From contig CAJTCE010000014.1 in the NCBI GenBank assembly GCA_910574745.1, positions 18,844 through 82,843 of the forward strand: a stretch of 64,000 bases of DNA, in the 5' to 3' direction. Of this stretch, positions 18,320-27,601 are shown in pieces; position 1 is the stretch's first letter, and each line of letters starts with the position of its first letter. The stretch comes from Lachnospiraceae bacterium (lineage in GTDB: Bacteria > Bacillota > Clostridia > Lachnospirales > Lachnospiraceae). Both the position numbers and the translations under genes were made by a program. The notes beneath the pieces were generated by a model. The model searched no databases. It saw nothing but the letters and a program-made list of their open reading frames with translations, and was not told where the DNA came from.

Positions 18320-19183
18320 TTAAGCCTGACCAACAGATCCGAACAATTCCATTTTTTCTTTAACTTTAGCTTTGATAGCATCAAAACCGGGAGCAAGTAA
18401 TTTACGAGGGTCAAAGCCTTTGCCCTGCTGATCCTTGCCTTCTTCGATATATTTGCGTGTAGCTTCTGCAAATACTAACTGACATTCTGTATTAACGTTG
18501 ATCTTAGCAACGCCTAAGGAGATTGCTTTTTTGATCATGTCGTCCGGAATACCTGTGCCGCCGTGAAGTACTAAAGGCATGTCGCCTGTCTTCTGCTGGA
18601 TAGCATCCAATACGTCAAACTGTAAACCTGCCCAGTTTTCAGGATATTTACCATGGATATTACCGATACCTGCTGCCAGGAAATCAATTCCTAAATCAGC
18701 AATTCTCTTACACTCATCAGGATCTGCGCATTCGCCCATTCCTACAACGCCGTCTTCTTCTCCACCGATGGAGCCAACCTCTGCTTCAATGGAAACTCCT
18801 TTTGCATGAGCTGCTTCAACCAGTTCTTTTGTCTTTGCAATGTTCTCATCAATAGCATAATGGGAACCGTCAAACATAACGGAAGGGAATCCTGCTTCGA
18901 TACATTTATAGCAGTGGTCATAAGAACCGTGGTCAAGATGTACTGCTACAGGTACTGTGATATTCTGGTCTTTGATTAAACCGTTAACCATTCCCATAAC
19001 TACATCATAACCGCCCATATATTTGCCTGCGCCTTCGGAAACACCAAGGATAACAGGGGAATTGCATTCCTGAGCTGTTAATAAGATTGCCTTTGTCCAC
19101 TCCAGATTGTTGATGTTGAACTGGCCTACAGCGTAGTGGCCTGCTTTTGCTTTTTTGAGCATTTCTGTTGCTGATACTAACAT
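18320..19183 (-). CDS. fba: Fructose-bisphosphate aldolase, class II
   Basis: A 287-residue zinc-dependent aldolase that splits fructose 1,6-bisphosphate into glyceraldehyde 3-phosphate and dihydroxyacetone phosphate in glycolysis. Metal and active-site motifs are intact: LDHGSYD with the catalytic Asp and Zn-binding His, FDGSHY, the EAEVGSIGG loop and HGGTGIPD. GGAGG sits 8 nt before the ATG at 19183; an upstream in-frame ATG overlaps that Shine-Dalgarno sequence and cannot be the main start. It is monocistronic with its own promoter, an upstream inverted repeat and a strong terminator. Confidence 0.96.
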   Translation of the reverse strand: MLVSATEMLKKAKAGHYAVGQFNINNLEWTKAILLTAQECNSPVILGVSEGAGKYMGGYDVVMGMVNGLIKDQNITVPVAVHLDHGSYDHCYKCIEAGFPSVMFDGSHYAIDENIAKTKELVEAAHAKGVSIEAEVGSIGGEEDGVVGMGECADPDECKRIADLGIDFLAAGIGNIHGKYPENWAGLQFDVLDAIQQKTGDMPLVLHGGTGIPDDMIKKAISLGVAKINVNTECQLVFAEATRKYIEEGKDQQGKGFDPRKLLAPGFDAIKAKVKEKMELFGSVGQA

Positions 19184-19244
19184 TTCACTTACCTCCATAT
19201 TGTAATTTTATTAAAAATATAAACTTTTTATTGTGTATATTATA

Positions 19245-19273
19245 CTTATATCGCAAGAAGCCGGGCGATGCAA
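19245..19273 (-). promoter_or_regulatory. Sigma-A promoter of fba
   Basis: TTGCAT, 17 bp, TATAAG on the minus strand, with a second TATAAT directly after. It is placed about 60 bp before the fba start codon. Confidence 0.55.
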
Positions 19274-19298
19274 CACATCATTTGGCGAATGCGTTTTG

Positions 19299-19322
19299 AT
19301 AATAACCACTTGTGGTTATTAT
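19299..19322. promoter_or_regulatory. Operator-like inverted repeat upstream of fba
   Basis: ATAATAACCAC and GTGGTTATTAT are perfect 11-bp arms around a TT spacer, about 26 bp upstream of the fba -35 box. The symmetry and size fit a dimeric repressor or activator site. It does not match a consensus I know with confidence. Confidence 0.55.
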
Positions 19323-19423
19323 ACCTTATCTTGTTTTAAAATGGAATAAGAAGATGTAAATTTGTTCCAAAATTTATAACAAGCCCTCCCCGCAAAAAAC
19401 TTTCCGCAAAGTCAACGCCTCAA

Positions 19424-20335
19424 TTATATGAGGGGAGACTTGTCCCTGTCCGGAATAATCAGATGCAGGGCCTGAAAAGCATTCCGGATGGATACCGTTT
19501 TGTGCTTCCCGCCAAATTCTCCATCCAAAGTCCAGGGAATCTCTTCAGCGCTTTCTACGGTAATTGCCGAAGTTTTAAAGGTCTGCATATAATCGCTGTG
19601 AATTTTGTTTCCCAGAATGGATGTGACAATCAGGTTCAGTTCCACCATATTATAGGGGGCCTTGATTAAAGTCACTTCAAAAAGACCGTCGTTTAAATCC
19701 ACGTTTTTGCCTGTAATTTTGGAAAATCCGCCCACGGAACGGGAGTTGGTTATCATGCCGAACATATAATCCCCTTCCAAAACATTTCCTTCATATTCCG
19801 CCTTTATATGGTAAACCGGAATGGAACTGATTCTCTTAGCCCCCTCCAGCACATAGGCAAGGTGTCCCAGCACATTTTTGACCTGCTGCTTTGTTTCATA
19901 GGACACATCCGTAAAAAGTCCGAACGCCGCTATATAAACAAAGATATCGTCATTGAATATACCCGCATCACAGGCATATTCCCTGCCGTTTACAATATCC
20001 GCCGCCGCTTTCTGCATATTTCCCGATATTTTCAGGCTTTTTGCAAAATCATTGGTTGTTCCTGCAGGCACATAGCCTATAGGAATCTTATTCTGACATT
20101 TCATCATGCCCGTTACCACTTCGTCCAGGGTTCCATCGCCGCCGCTGCATACCACCAGCTCATAATCCCCACTTCTGCTCAAAACCGCTTCCGTCGCATC
20201 CCCCTGTTTCTGGGTCGGCCTTGCCGTAACAGTGTACCCCGCTTTTGTAAAAATATCTATGATATCCAAAAGATTACTGCGAATCCGGGATTTCCCCGCA
20301 TGGGGATTGTAAATAAAAAGTAATTTTCTTTCCAT
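19424..20335 (-). CDS. Diacylglycerol kinase family lipid kinase (YegS/BmrU/DgkB type)
   Basis: A 303-residue cytosolic lipid kinase. The N-terminal catalytic domain has the family nucleotide-binding motif SGGDGTLDEVV and the preceding NPHAGK segment; PAGTTNDFA is the second conserved loop. It would phosphorylate diacylglycerol or a related lipid to feed phosphatidic acid into phospholipid synthesis. TGGAGG precedes the ATG at 20335, which excludes the earlier in-frame codon at 20359. It stands alone between the crh terminator and the aldolase gene. Exact substrate cannot be assigned. Confidence 0.9.
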   Translation of the reverse strand: MERKLLFIYNPHAGKSRIRSNLLDIIDIFTKAGYTVTARPTQKQGDATEAVLSRSGDYELVVCSGGDGTLDEVVTGMMKCQNKIPIGYVPAGTTNDFAKSLKISGNMQKAAADIVNGREYACDAGIFNDDIFVYIAAFGLFTDVSYETKQQVKNVLGHLAYVLEGAKRISSIPVYHIKAEYEGNVLEGDYMFGMITNSRSVGGFSKITGKNVDLNDGLFEVTLIKAPYNMVELNLIVTSILGNKIHSDYMQTFKTSAITVESAEEIPWTLDGEFGGKHKTVSIRNAFQALHLIIPDRDKSPLI

Positions 20336-20414
20336 AAAAAACCTCCATTTTGCAAGCAATGATCGATTCCCGGAACGGATAAGGGAATACAGCTTCTAAA
20401 AAAGTTTCACGAAA

Positions 20415-20443
20415 AGGGGACACATTTCTTGTGTCCCCTCATA
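20415..20443 (-). terminator. Terminator of the uvrC-to-crh operon
   Basis: AGGGGACACA and TGTGTCCCCT form a 10-bp stem, followed by TTTTC on the minus strand, 20 bp after the crh stop. Confidence 0.85.
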
Positions 20444-20461
20444 TACGCTTGTGTGAGCAGC

Positions 20462-20725
20462 CTACTCTTTTTCGATTCCGCTGATGTAGTTTTCTAAATT
20501 TTCCACTGCTGCAGCTTCATCTTCCCCATCGGCAATTACGGTAACCTGTTCCCCTGTGTTGAGCCCGAGGCTCATCATACCCATAATACTTTTTGCATTT
20601 ACCTTCTTGCCTTCCGCTTCGATGTAGATTTTGCTGTCAAACATACTTGCTTTTTGGACAAGAACTGCGACCGGTCTTGCCTCAAGTCCGTTTGCCAACT
20701 GAATTTGCATAGATCTCTGAATCAT
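20462..20725 (-). CDS. crh: Crh-like HPr paralogue lacking the catalytic histidine
   Basis: An 87-residue HPr-fold protein. At the His15 position of HPr, the motif reads NGLEARP, encoded by GAG, so the PEP-dependent phosphorylation site is Glu. The regulatory Ser46 is kept in NAKSIMGMMSLG. This is the pattern of Bacillus Crh (Gln at 15), which carries only the HprK-made Ser46 phosphate and acts as CcpA co-repressor. Gene order agrees: crh lies directly after whiA in Bacillus too, and hprK is five genes upstream here. It is unlikely to serve sugar phosphotransfer. AGGAGG precedes the ATG. Confidence 0.9.
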   Translation of the reverse strand: MIQRSMQIQLANGLEARPVAVLVQKASMFDSKIYIEAEGKKVNAKSIMGMMSLGLNTGEQVTVIADGEDEAAAVENLENYISGIEKE

Positions 20726-20736
20726 TTTTACTCCTC

Positions 20737-21687
20737 CTAATTCACCTTTAATCTCTCTGCAAGCTCACTCAACTTACGTAATCTGTGATTAACACCTGAT
20801 TTTCCCACAGGAGGATTGGACAGTTCGGATAATTCCCTCAAGGTTGCATCGGGATAATCCAGACGAAGCTGTGCCATTTGTTTTAGATTATCCGGGAGCC
20901 TTTCAAATCCCAAATGCTTTTGAATATACAAAATGTCCTCCACCTGTTTTACGGCCGCATTTACCGTTTTGGTAATATTGGCGGCCTCGCAGTTTACTCT
21001 GCGGTTTATAGAATTACGCATTTCTTTCACAATGCGCGTATTCTCCAGTTCCATCAATGCCACATGGGCTCCCATAATATTCAGCAAATCTACAATGGCT
21101 TCTCCGTCCTTGAGATAAACAACATAGTACTTTTTACGGAGTACCTCCTTCGCCTCTATGGAAAAATCTCTCAAAACCTCCAGCAGCTTTTCGGCCTGCT
21201 CCTGCTTGTCGCAGACAAATTCAAAATGATATCCCTTTTCGGGGTTACTCATAGAGCCTGACGCCAGATAAACGCCCCGAAGGTACGCTCTTTTACAACA
21301 GGAGCTTTTCAACAAAACAGAATTGACAACACTGTCCGCTCTGCCGTAGCTTCCCTTTACATCATCAAAAAGCTTTAATGCCATAAGCACTTCATTTGCC
21401 TTACGATAATCCTCAATCCGCAGCACATAAATAAAGCTCTTGGATTTCAGACTATGCTTTTTGACGGAAACACTAGCATATATATTAAATGTTTTTTTCA
21501 GCAATGTAAAGCATTTTATTGAAATAGTTTTATTTTCCGTAGAAATTCCTATGACAGGACGACAATCCTCCGTACCCCATATAAATCCGCAAAACTGGAA
21601 AATCGCAGCCAGCTCTGCCAGCTGGCAGTGCCTTGCACTTCCGGTCATGGAAAGCAGTTCTTCTTTTACCTGTTTTGAAAAGGACAT
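20737..21687 (-). CDS. whiA: WhiA DNA-binding protein
   Basis: A 316-residue homologue of sporulation/cell-division regulator WhiA. The N-terminal part is the LAGLIDADG-like fold (AYLRGVYLASGSM) and the C-terminal part is a helix-turn-helix ending in PPVGKSGVNHRLRKL, which contacts DNA. It lies 11 bp before crh and 14 bp after rapZ, the arrangement conserved across Firmicutes. GGTGGAG precedes the ATG. In low-GC Gram-positives WhiA affects division and nucleoid organisation; the precise role in this organism is unknown. Confidence 0.95.
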   Translation of the reverse strand: MSFSKQVKEELLSMTGSARHCQLAELAAIFQFCGFIWGTEDCRPVIGISTENKTISIKCFTLLKKTFNIYASVSVKKHSLKSKSFIYVLRIEDYRKANEVLMALKLFDDVKGSYGRADSVVNSVLLKSSCCKRAYLRGVYLASGSMSNPEKGYHFEFVCDKQEQAEKLLEVLRDFSIEAKEVLRKKYYVVYLKDGEAIVDLLNIMGAHVALMELENTRIVKEMRNSINRRVNCEAANITKTVNAAVKQVEDILYIQKHLGFERLPDNLKQMAQLRLDYPDATLRELSELSNPPVGKSGVNHRLRKLSELAERLKVN

Positions 21688-21701
21688 AACTCCACCTTCT
21701 C

Positions 21702-22562
21702 TCAGTTACTCCTGCCTGCATCGCGGTGCATCAGGGTAAGCCCGTAATTTCCCCTGTCCTTCAATTTTTCATAAAGGGCGTTGGCAAGAGTCACACTCCT
21801 GTGCTTTCCTCCCGTGCAGCCGATACAGACAACCAGCCGGTACTTTCCCTCTTTGATATAATTAGGAATCAAAAATCCCAGCATATCGGTTAATTTGGAA
21901 AGAAATTCATCCGCCTCAGAAAAGCCCATAACATATTCCCTGACCTCTTTATCGTTACCCGTTTTGGATTTTAATTCATCAATATAAAAAGGATTGGGGA
22001 GAAATCTCACATCAAATACCAGATCAGCCTCTAAGGGTATTCCGTTTTTGAATCCAAAGGACATGATCTGTATCATTAGGGAATTATATGCTTCATTCTT
22101 AATAAATATCCTGTCTAATTCTTCCTTTAGTTCCCTGGTAAGAAGGCTGGAGGTATCAATGACATAATCCGACTGCTTGCGGATTTCTTTTAATATTTCC
22201 CGCTCAAAGCGTATGCTCTCTTCAATGCTGACGCCCTCTATGGGATGCATTCTCCGGCTTTCCTTATATCTTTTAATAAGAATCTCATCTGAGGCATCCA
22301 TAAACAGGACTTCATACGCCAGTCCGCTTTCCTTCATAGATACCAGCGTCTTATTTATTTCCTGAAAAGATTTATCGGAACGCACATCAAGCCCCAACGC
22401 CACCTTGGTAATTTCGCTTTTGGGAAGGGTAATCAGCTCCACAAATGTGCTGATCAGCGCCGCCGGCAGATTATCCACACAGTAAAATCCCACGTCCTCT
22501 AACATCTTCATGGCAGTTCGTTTGCCGGCACCGCTCATTCCCGTTACCACTACAAACTTCAT
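21702..22562 (-). CDS. rapZ: RapZ/YvcJ nucleotide-binding protein
   Basis: A 286-residue P-loop protein of the RapZ/YvcJ family, encoded directly before whiA as usual. The Walker A region reads GMSGAGKRTA: the residue after the P-loop Lys is Arg rather than Ser or Thr. The C-terminal domain has CIGCTGGKHRSV, the phosphate-binding motif seen in RapZ. In enterobacteria RapZ guides RNase E cleavage of GlmZ; in Gram-positives the role is less clear and includes late competence in Bacillus. It is part of the uvrC-crh operon. Confidence 0.94.
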   Translation of the reverse strand: MKFVVVTGMSGAGKRTAMKMLEDVGFYCVDNLPAALISTFVELITLPKSEITKVALGLDVRSDKSFQEINKTLVSMKESGLAYEVLFMDASDEILIKRYKESRRMHPIEGVSIEESIRFEREILKEIRKQSDYVIDTSSLLTRELKEELDRIFIKNEAYNSLMIQIMSFGFKNGIPLEADLVFDVRFLPNPFYIDELKSKTGNDKEVREYVMGFSEADEFLSKLTDMLGFLIPNYIKEGKYRLVVCIGCTGGKHRSVTLANALYEKLKDRGNYGLTLMHRDAGRSN

Positions 22563-22595
22563 CTTTTTTTCCTTTCACTGCACAGAACCGAAAGG

Positions 22596-23507
22596 TTAAA
22601 AATTTCCGATTCTGATTATCTCAGGTTCCAATGTAACAGAAAACTGCTTTTCTACTTTTTCAATCACTTCATCCATCAGCTCCGAAATATCCGCAGCCGT
22701 TGCATTTCCCACATTAATAATAAATCCGCAATGCTTCTCGGAAACCTGCGCGCCTCCGACGCGATATCCCCTAAGTCCTGCATCCATGATCAGTTTGCCT
22801 GCATAATATCCTTCCGGACGTTTAAAAGTGCTTCCCGCACTGGGATATTCTAACGGCTGCTTACTCCTGCGCCTATTATTAAAGTCATCCATTTTGGACT
22901 GAATAGACGCCATATCTCCTTTTTCCAGGGAAATTACGGCAGACAGTACTACAAACGGTCTGTTTTTTATAATGCTGGTACGATATCCGAATTCCATGGT
23001 TTCATTATCCAGCTCCAGAATTTCGCCTTCTCTGGTCATAACCGTTACCTTTGTGATGATCTGCTTCATTTCGCCTTCGTAGGCTCCGGCATTCATCACA
23101 ACCGCACCGCCGATCGTCCCGGGTATTCCCGCAGCAAACTCCATGCCGGAAAGTCCGTTCTTTGCCGCCGTTTTGGCAACGGTGGAAAGCAATGCTCCCG
23201 CTTGTGCCGTAATTGTATTTCCTTCAACAGTAATGCTGTTAAAGCGTTCTCCCAAATGCAGGATAACGCCTTCATAGCCTTTATCCCCCACTAAAAGATT
23301 GCTGCCGTTTCCAAGTATAAAATAGGAACGGTCCGTTTCAGTTAAATAATTGATAATATCCAAAAGCTCTTCCGGAGAGCCGATCTCCACGAAGAAATCA
23401 GCCGTACCGCCTACCCGGAAGGTAGTATGCCTGCTCATGGGCTCATCTTTCATTACGTATTCCTGTAAGCCCCGGGTTTTCAAAAATTCAAATAATGCTT
23501 TATCCAA
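22596..23507 (-). CDS. murB: UDP-N-acetylenolpyruvoylglucosamine reductase
   Basis: A 303-residue cytosolic FAD enzyme that reduces UDP-GlcNAc-enolpyruvate to UDP-MurNAc in peptidoglycan synthesis. FAD-binding motifs GNGSNLLV and GIPGTIGGAVVMNAGAYEGE are present, as is the catalytic region SAGSTFKRPEGYYAG with its Ser, typical of the type II enzyme lacking the type I insertion. The start is TTG at 23507 behind GGTGGGGG. It sits between glcK and rapZ in the conserved clostridial cluster. Confidence 0.96.
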   Translation of the reverse strand: MDKALFEFLKTRGLQEYVMKDEPMSRHTTFRVGGTADFFVEIGSPEELLDIINYLTETDRSYFILGNGSNLLVGDKGYEGVILHLGERFNSITVEGNTITAQAGALLSTVAKTAAKNGLSGMEFAAGIPGTIGGAVVMNAGAYEGEMKQIITKVTVMTREGEILELDNETMEFGYRTSIIKNRPFVVLSAVISLEKGDMASIQSKMDDFNNRRRSKQPLEYPSAGSTFKRPEGYYAGKLIMDAGLRGYRVGGAQVSEKHCGFIINVGNATAADISELMDEVIEKVEKQFSVTLEPEIIRIGNF

Positions 23508-23570
23508 GCCCCCACCTGCTATTCTTTTTATATATATGGTATGTCACTTTCAATCAATTATACCGGAAAG

Positions 23571-24506
23571 CTAGTCCAATACCAGCTTTGCCGCTCCGTA
23601 AATTCCCGCGTCGTTTCCAAGCGTCGCCAGCGTGAACTCCACTTCACGGCTTGCATGGAACACATTGGGAATATAATTTTTGCGGATATAATCAAGAATT
23701 ACTTCTCCGGCTTTAGAAACACCTCCACCGATAACAAATGCCTCCGGATTTACGACTCCGGCCACAGCCGCCAGTCCTTTTCCCAGATATTCGCCAAACT
23801 GCTCCGCAATTTCCTTTGCCACTTCATCCCCGGCTTTTACTGCATCCCAGACTGTTTTGGCGCTGACCGCCCCTTCCTTTAAACAAGTAGGCTTTGTGTT
23901 TTTGGCCAAGATACGGTTTGCCAATCTGACAACTCCCGTGGCGGAAGCATATTGTTCAAGGCAGCCCGTATTGCCGCAGCCGCACGCCTCTGTTTCCTCA
24001 TCATCCACATGGATATGTCCGATTTCTCCTGCAGCGCCCTTTGCACCGGTCAGCATTTTACCGTCCATAATAATTCCGCCGCCTACTCCTGTTCCCAAGG
24101 TAACCACTACAACGCTTTGAAAGCCCTGTCCGCCGCCCTTCCACATTTCTCCGAGAGCCGCCACATTAGCGTCATTTCCGCCTTTAACGGGAAGATTTAA
24201 AAGCTTTCCAAGTTCTTCATTTATATTCAGTATGCCCCAGCCCAGATTCACGCATTTATGCACGATGCCCTTTGCATCCACAGGTCCGGGAACACCGATT
24301 CCGACTCCTACAATGTCGGCCTTGTCAATGGCTTTTTGGGAAATTTTCTTTTCCACTGCCGCAGCAATATCCGGCAGCACATTTACGCCGTTATTTTCGG
24401 TACGGGTCTTAATCTCCCATTTGTCCAGAACATTTCCTTCTGTATCAAACAATCCCATCTTTATGGTGGTTCCGCCTACATCTACCCCAAAACTGTATTT
24501 TGCCAT
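23571..24506 (-). CDS. glcK: ROK-family glucokinase
   Basis: A 311-residue ROK kinase that phosphorylates glucose with ATP in the cytoplasm. The N-terminal ATP motif DVGGTTIKMG, the sugar-binding loop GGNDANVAALGE and the zinc motif CGCGNTGCLEQYAS are intact. No helix-turn-helix precedes the kinase fold, so it is an enzyme and not a ROK repressor. It lies 15 bp after hprK, linking glucose phosphorylation with the HprK-Crh carbon-signalling genes on the same transcript. AGGGGG precedes the ATG. Confidence 0.93.
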   Translation of the reverse strand: MAKYSFGVDVGGTTIKMGLFDTEGNVLDKWEIKTRTENNGVNVLPDIAAAVEKKISQKAIDKADIVGVGIGVPGPVDAKGIVHKCVNLGWGILNINEELGKLLNLPVKGGNDANVAALGEMWKGGGQGFQSVVVVTLGTGVGGGIIMDGKMLTGAKGAAGEIGHIHVDDEETEACGCGNTGCLEQYASATGVVRLANRILAKNTKPTCLKEGAVSAKTVWDAVKAGDEVAKEIAEQFGEYLGKGLAAVAGVVNPEAFVIGGGVSKAGEVILDYIRKNYIPNVFHASREVEFTLATLGNDAGIYGAAKLVLD

Positions 24507-24521
24507 TTTTCTGATCCCCCT

Positions 24522-25454
24522 TTAATCTTCCCTCTTCTTTGCAAGATTATTTTGTACTCTTGCATATAATTCCTGGGCCGCATTATATCCCATCTTCTTC
24601 TGACGGTGGTTAACCGCCGCCGATTCACAGATAATGGCCAGATTACGTCCGGGCCTTATGGGAATGTTGTGGCACACAAGCTTGTTGCCCAGATACTCCG
24701 TATATTCCTCTTCCAGTCCCAGCCTGTCATATTCTTTATCCTTATCCCAGTCTTCCAGCTTGATAACCAGATCAATCTGACTTGTTTCTTTTACACTGGA
24801 AACACCGAACAAGGTCTTAACATCTACGATACCGATACCGCGAAGCTCTATGAAATGCTTGGTAATCTCCGGCGCGGAACCCACCAGGGTATCGTCGCTT
24901 ACCTTACGGATTTCCACAACGTCGTCCGTTACCAGACGATGTCCTCTCTTAATCAGCTCTAAAGCCGCCTCGGATTTACCGATTCCGCTTTCGCCTGTAA
25001 TCAAAACGCCTTCGCCGTAAACATCCACCAGAACGCCGTGAACGGAAATACAAGGGGCAAGCTGTACGTTTAACCACCTGATAATTTCCGCCGTAAACGC
25101 AGAGGTTGCCTTTTTGGTCATTAAAAGCGGTATTTTCTTTTCCAGCGCAATCTTTAAGAACAGCGGGTCCGGCTGCAATTCACGGCAGAATACAATGACC
25201 GGAATCGGGCAGGAAAGCAGTTTGTTATAAATTTCCAGCTTCCTCTCTTCTTCCATGCTGTCCATGTAAGTATATTCCACATAACCCACAATCTGAAGGC
25301 GGGTCGCCTCATAATGCTCAAAATACCCCGCCAGCTGCAAAGCAGGTCTGTTTATATCGGGCTGTACGATCCGTACTTCCTCAATATCCAGCTCCGGCGT
25401 GAGATTTTCCAACTTAAATCTTTCAATAACCTTTTTCAGGCTTACACTTGCCAT
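24522..25454 (-). CDS. hprK: HPr kinase/phosphorylase
   Basis: A 310-residue bifunctional enzyme that phosphorylates and dephosphorylates Ser46 of HPr and Crh according to ATP, fructose bisphosphate and phosphate levels. Walker A is GESGIGKSE near residue 155, TDDVVEIRK contains the catalytic acidic pair region, and LRGIGIVDVKTLFG is the family signature. AGAGAGGG precedes the ATG. Its substrate candidate Crh is encoded at the end of the same operon. Confidence 0.96.
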   Translation of the reverse strand: MASVSLKKVIERFKLENLTPELDIEEVRIVQPDINRPALQLAGYFEHYEATRLQIVGYVEYTYMDSMEEERKLEIYNKLLSCPIPVIVFCRELQPDPLFLKIALEKKIPLLMTKKATSAFTAEIIRWLNVQLAPCISVHGVLVDVYGEGVLITGESGIGKSEAALELIKRGHRLVTDDVVEIRKVSDDTLVGSAPEITKHFIELRGIGIVDVKTLFGVSSVKETSQIDLVIKLEDWDKDKEYDRLGLEEEYTEYLGNKLVCHNIPIRPGRNLAIICESAAVNHRQKKMGYNAAQELYARVQNNLAKKRED

Positions 25455-25535
25455 ATATCTCCCTCTCTTTACTTAAATTTTGCTGTAATCCAATTTCTGG
25501 CTTTACCCTGTTTGTTTCATCATAGCACAGTTTTT

Positions 25536-27425
25536 TTAGTCCCGCAACGGAGTATCGGAATGAAAAAAGGAGTATATTTCCTCCGCCAGCTTACGGGGAA
25601 TTTCAGGCGCCTCCATCAGCTCCTTTACCTGTGCTTTCTTGATATCTTCTATGGATTTAAAATGCCGCATAAGCGCCTTTCTCTTGGCCGGTCCCACTCC
25701 CTTAATGTCATCCAGCACCGAATGAACGCTTTCGTTTCTCCTTAAAGACCTGTGGTACTCAATGGCAAACCGGTGGGCTTCGTCCTGTATGCGGGTAATC
25801 AGTTTAAAGCCTTCCGAATCCTTTTCTATGGGGATTTCCCTGTTTTCAAAATAGAGTCCCCTGGTCCGGTGGTGGTCGTCCTTGACCATGCCGCAGACGG
25901 GAATATCCATATGCAGACTTTCCAATACTTCCTTTGCAATATTGACCTGCCCTTTTCCTCCGTCCATCAGCAAAAGGTCCGGAAATTTGGTAAAGCTTCC
26001 GAAGGCCTCGTCCATCTGTTTTTCCCTGTACTGCTTTTTTTCTTCCAGGCCGTGAAGAAATCTTCTGGTCAGCACCTCTCTCATGCAGCCGTAATCATCA
26101 GGGCCGTCAACGGATTTAATGCGGAACTTCCGGTAATCGCTTCTATGGGGCTTTCCTTTTTCATAAACAACCATAGAGCCTACGTTTTGGAAACCACTGA
26201 TATTACTGATATCAAAGGCCTCTATACGGTCCGCCTTTTCAAGCCCGATAGCCGAGGCGATTTCCTTTACAGCCCCAATCGTCCTGCCCTCTTCTCTCTT
26301 TATCCGTTCCTTATCCTTGCTTAAAACCATTTCCGCATTTTTGGCCGCCAAAAGAACCAGCTTTTCCTTGCTTCCTATTTTAGGTACTACAATGTAAACC
26401 CGCGTGCCTTTCCGCTCCGAAAGCCACTGCTCGATTAATTCTTTATCCCCGATTTCCTCCTGCAGCATAATGGTACGGGGCAGATAGGGCGTTCCCGCAT
26501 AAAACTGCTTAATAAAATTCTCAAAGATTTCACCCCCGGAGATTTCCGACACATTTGTCATATAGAAGTGCTCCCTGCCGATAAGCTTCCCGCCCCTGAC
26601 AAAAAATACCTGCATTACGGCATCCTTATCATCGGACGCCATGGCGATAATATCCTTATCCTCCTGATCGCTTTCCGTAATTTTCTGCTTCTGGGCAACG
26701 GCTTTCACACTGTTTATCAGCTCCCGATAGCGGATTGCCTCTTCAAAATCCATGGCCTCCGCCGCTCTGGACATATTTTCCTCAAGGCTCTTTATGACCG
26801 GCCCGTAACTGCCGTTTAAAAACTCCAGCGCCCCTTCCACCTGCTTCCGGTATTCCTCCTGGCTGATTTTGCCCGCGCAGGGAGCGCAGCACTGCTTCAT
26901 ATGGTAATTTAAGCAGGGTCTGTCCTTTCCTATATCCTTTGGCAGAGATTTCCGGCAGGTCCGCAGACAGAAAAGCTTATTCAAAAGCTCCATGGTATCC
27001 TTGACCTTTCCCGCACTTGTATAAGGTCCGAAATATTTTGAGCGGTCCTTTTTCATGGTTCTGGAAAAAACAAGCCTGGGAAAAGCCTCTCCCATGGTTA
27101 CTTTAATATAAGGATAGGTTTTGTCATCCTTTAACATGGTATTATACTTGGGCCTGTGCTCTTTAATGAGATTATTTTCCAGCACCAGGGCTTCTAACTC
27201 CGAGTCCGTCACAATATATTCAAAACGCTCTATCTGGGAAACCATTTTCTGGATCTTTGCCGTTTTTTTCGTGCTGGTACGAAAATAAGAGTGCACACGC
27301 CGGTTTAAATTAATGGCCTTGCCCACATAAATAATAGTGTCATGCTTATCATGCATAATATAAACCCCCGGATTGGGCGGGAGTTTTTTCAATTCTTCTT
27401 CAATATCAAACATGGATTCCTTCAT
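25536..27425 (-). CDS. uvrC: Excinuclease ABC subunit C
   Basis: A nuclease of about 629 residues that makes the dual incisions in nucleotide-excision repair with UvrAB. The GIY-YIG domain is at the N-terminus ([20 protein letters not shown]), the UVR motif near 205-240, the RNase H-like endonuclease domain around [11 protein letters not shown], and a helix-hairpin-helix ([16 protein letters not shown]) near the C-terminus. Two starts are possible: the ATG at 27425 with AGAGG upstream, or the ATG at 27413 with AAGGA. It heads the hprK-glcK-murB-rapZ-whiA-crh run. Confidence 0.95.
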   Translation of the reverse strand: MKESMFDIEEELKKLPPNPGVYIMHDKHDTIIYVGKAINLNRRVHSYFRTSTKKTAKIQKMVSQIERFEYIVTDSELEALVLENNLIKEHRPKYNTMLKDDKTYPYIKVTMGEAFPRLVFSRTMKKDRSKYFGPYTSAGKVKDTMELLNKLFCLRTCRKSLPKDIGKDRPCLNYHMKQCCAPCAGKISQEEYRKQVEGALEFLNGSYGPVIKSLEENMSRAAEAMDFEEAIRYRELINSVKAVAQKQKITESDQEDKDIIAMASDDKDAVMQVFFVRGGKLIGREHFYMTNVSEISGGEIFENFIKQFYAGTPYLPRTIMLQEEIGDKELIEQWLSERKGTRVYIVVPKIGSKEKLVLLAAKNAEMVLSKDKERIKREEGRTIGAVKEIASAIGLEKADRIEAFDISNISGFQNVGSMVVYEKGKPHRSDYRKFRIKSVDGPDDYGCMREVLTRRFLHGLEEKKQYREKQMDEAFGSFTKFPDLLLMDGGKGQVNIAKEVLESLHMDIPVCGMVKDDHHRTRGLYFENREIPIEKDSEGFKLITRIQDEAHRFAIEYHRSLRRNESVHSVLDDIKGVGPAKRKALMRHFKSIEDIKKAQVKELMEAPEIPRKLAEEIYSFFHSDTPLRD

Positions 27426-27543
27426 AAACAAAGCCTCTGATAAAAGCCCTGATAGCAGAATGGCACATAAGACTGCCGGGGAAAGCAGTCTCAGTGCCGA
27501 TATTTTATAATTTATGATAAATTGCCCGCTTCCGGATGTTGTT

Positions 27544-27601
27544 TTTTCCGGACTGTTATTCTTCCTCGGACCGCTGCCCTTTTCCGGACTGTTATTCTTC
27601 C
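27544..27601. repeat. 22-bp direct repeat across the ftsH stop codon
   Basis: The same 22 bases (ending in GGACTGTTATTCTTCC) occur at 27544-27565 and 27580-27601, a 36-bp period. The second copy contains the ftsH stop codon, so the extra copy lies in the 3' untranslated part and carries its own in-frame stop. Confidence 0.8.

Noticed and set aside
20462..20725. Calling this gene ptsH
   Set aside because: The phosphorylatable His15 is Glu, and the gene order matches crh.
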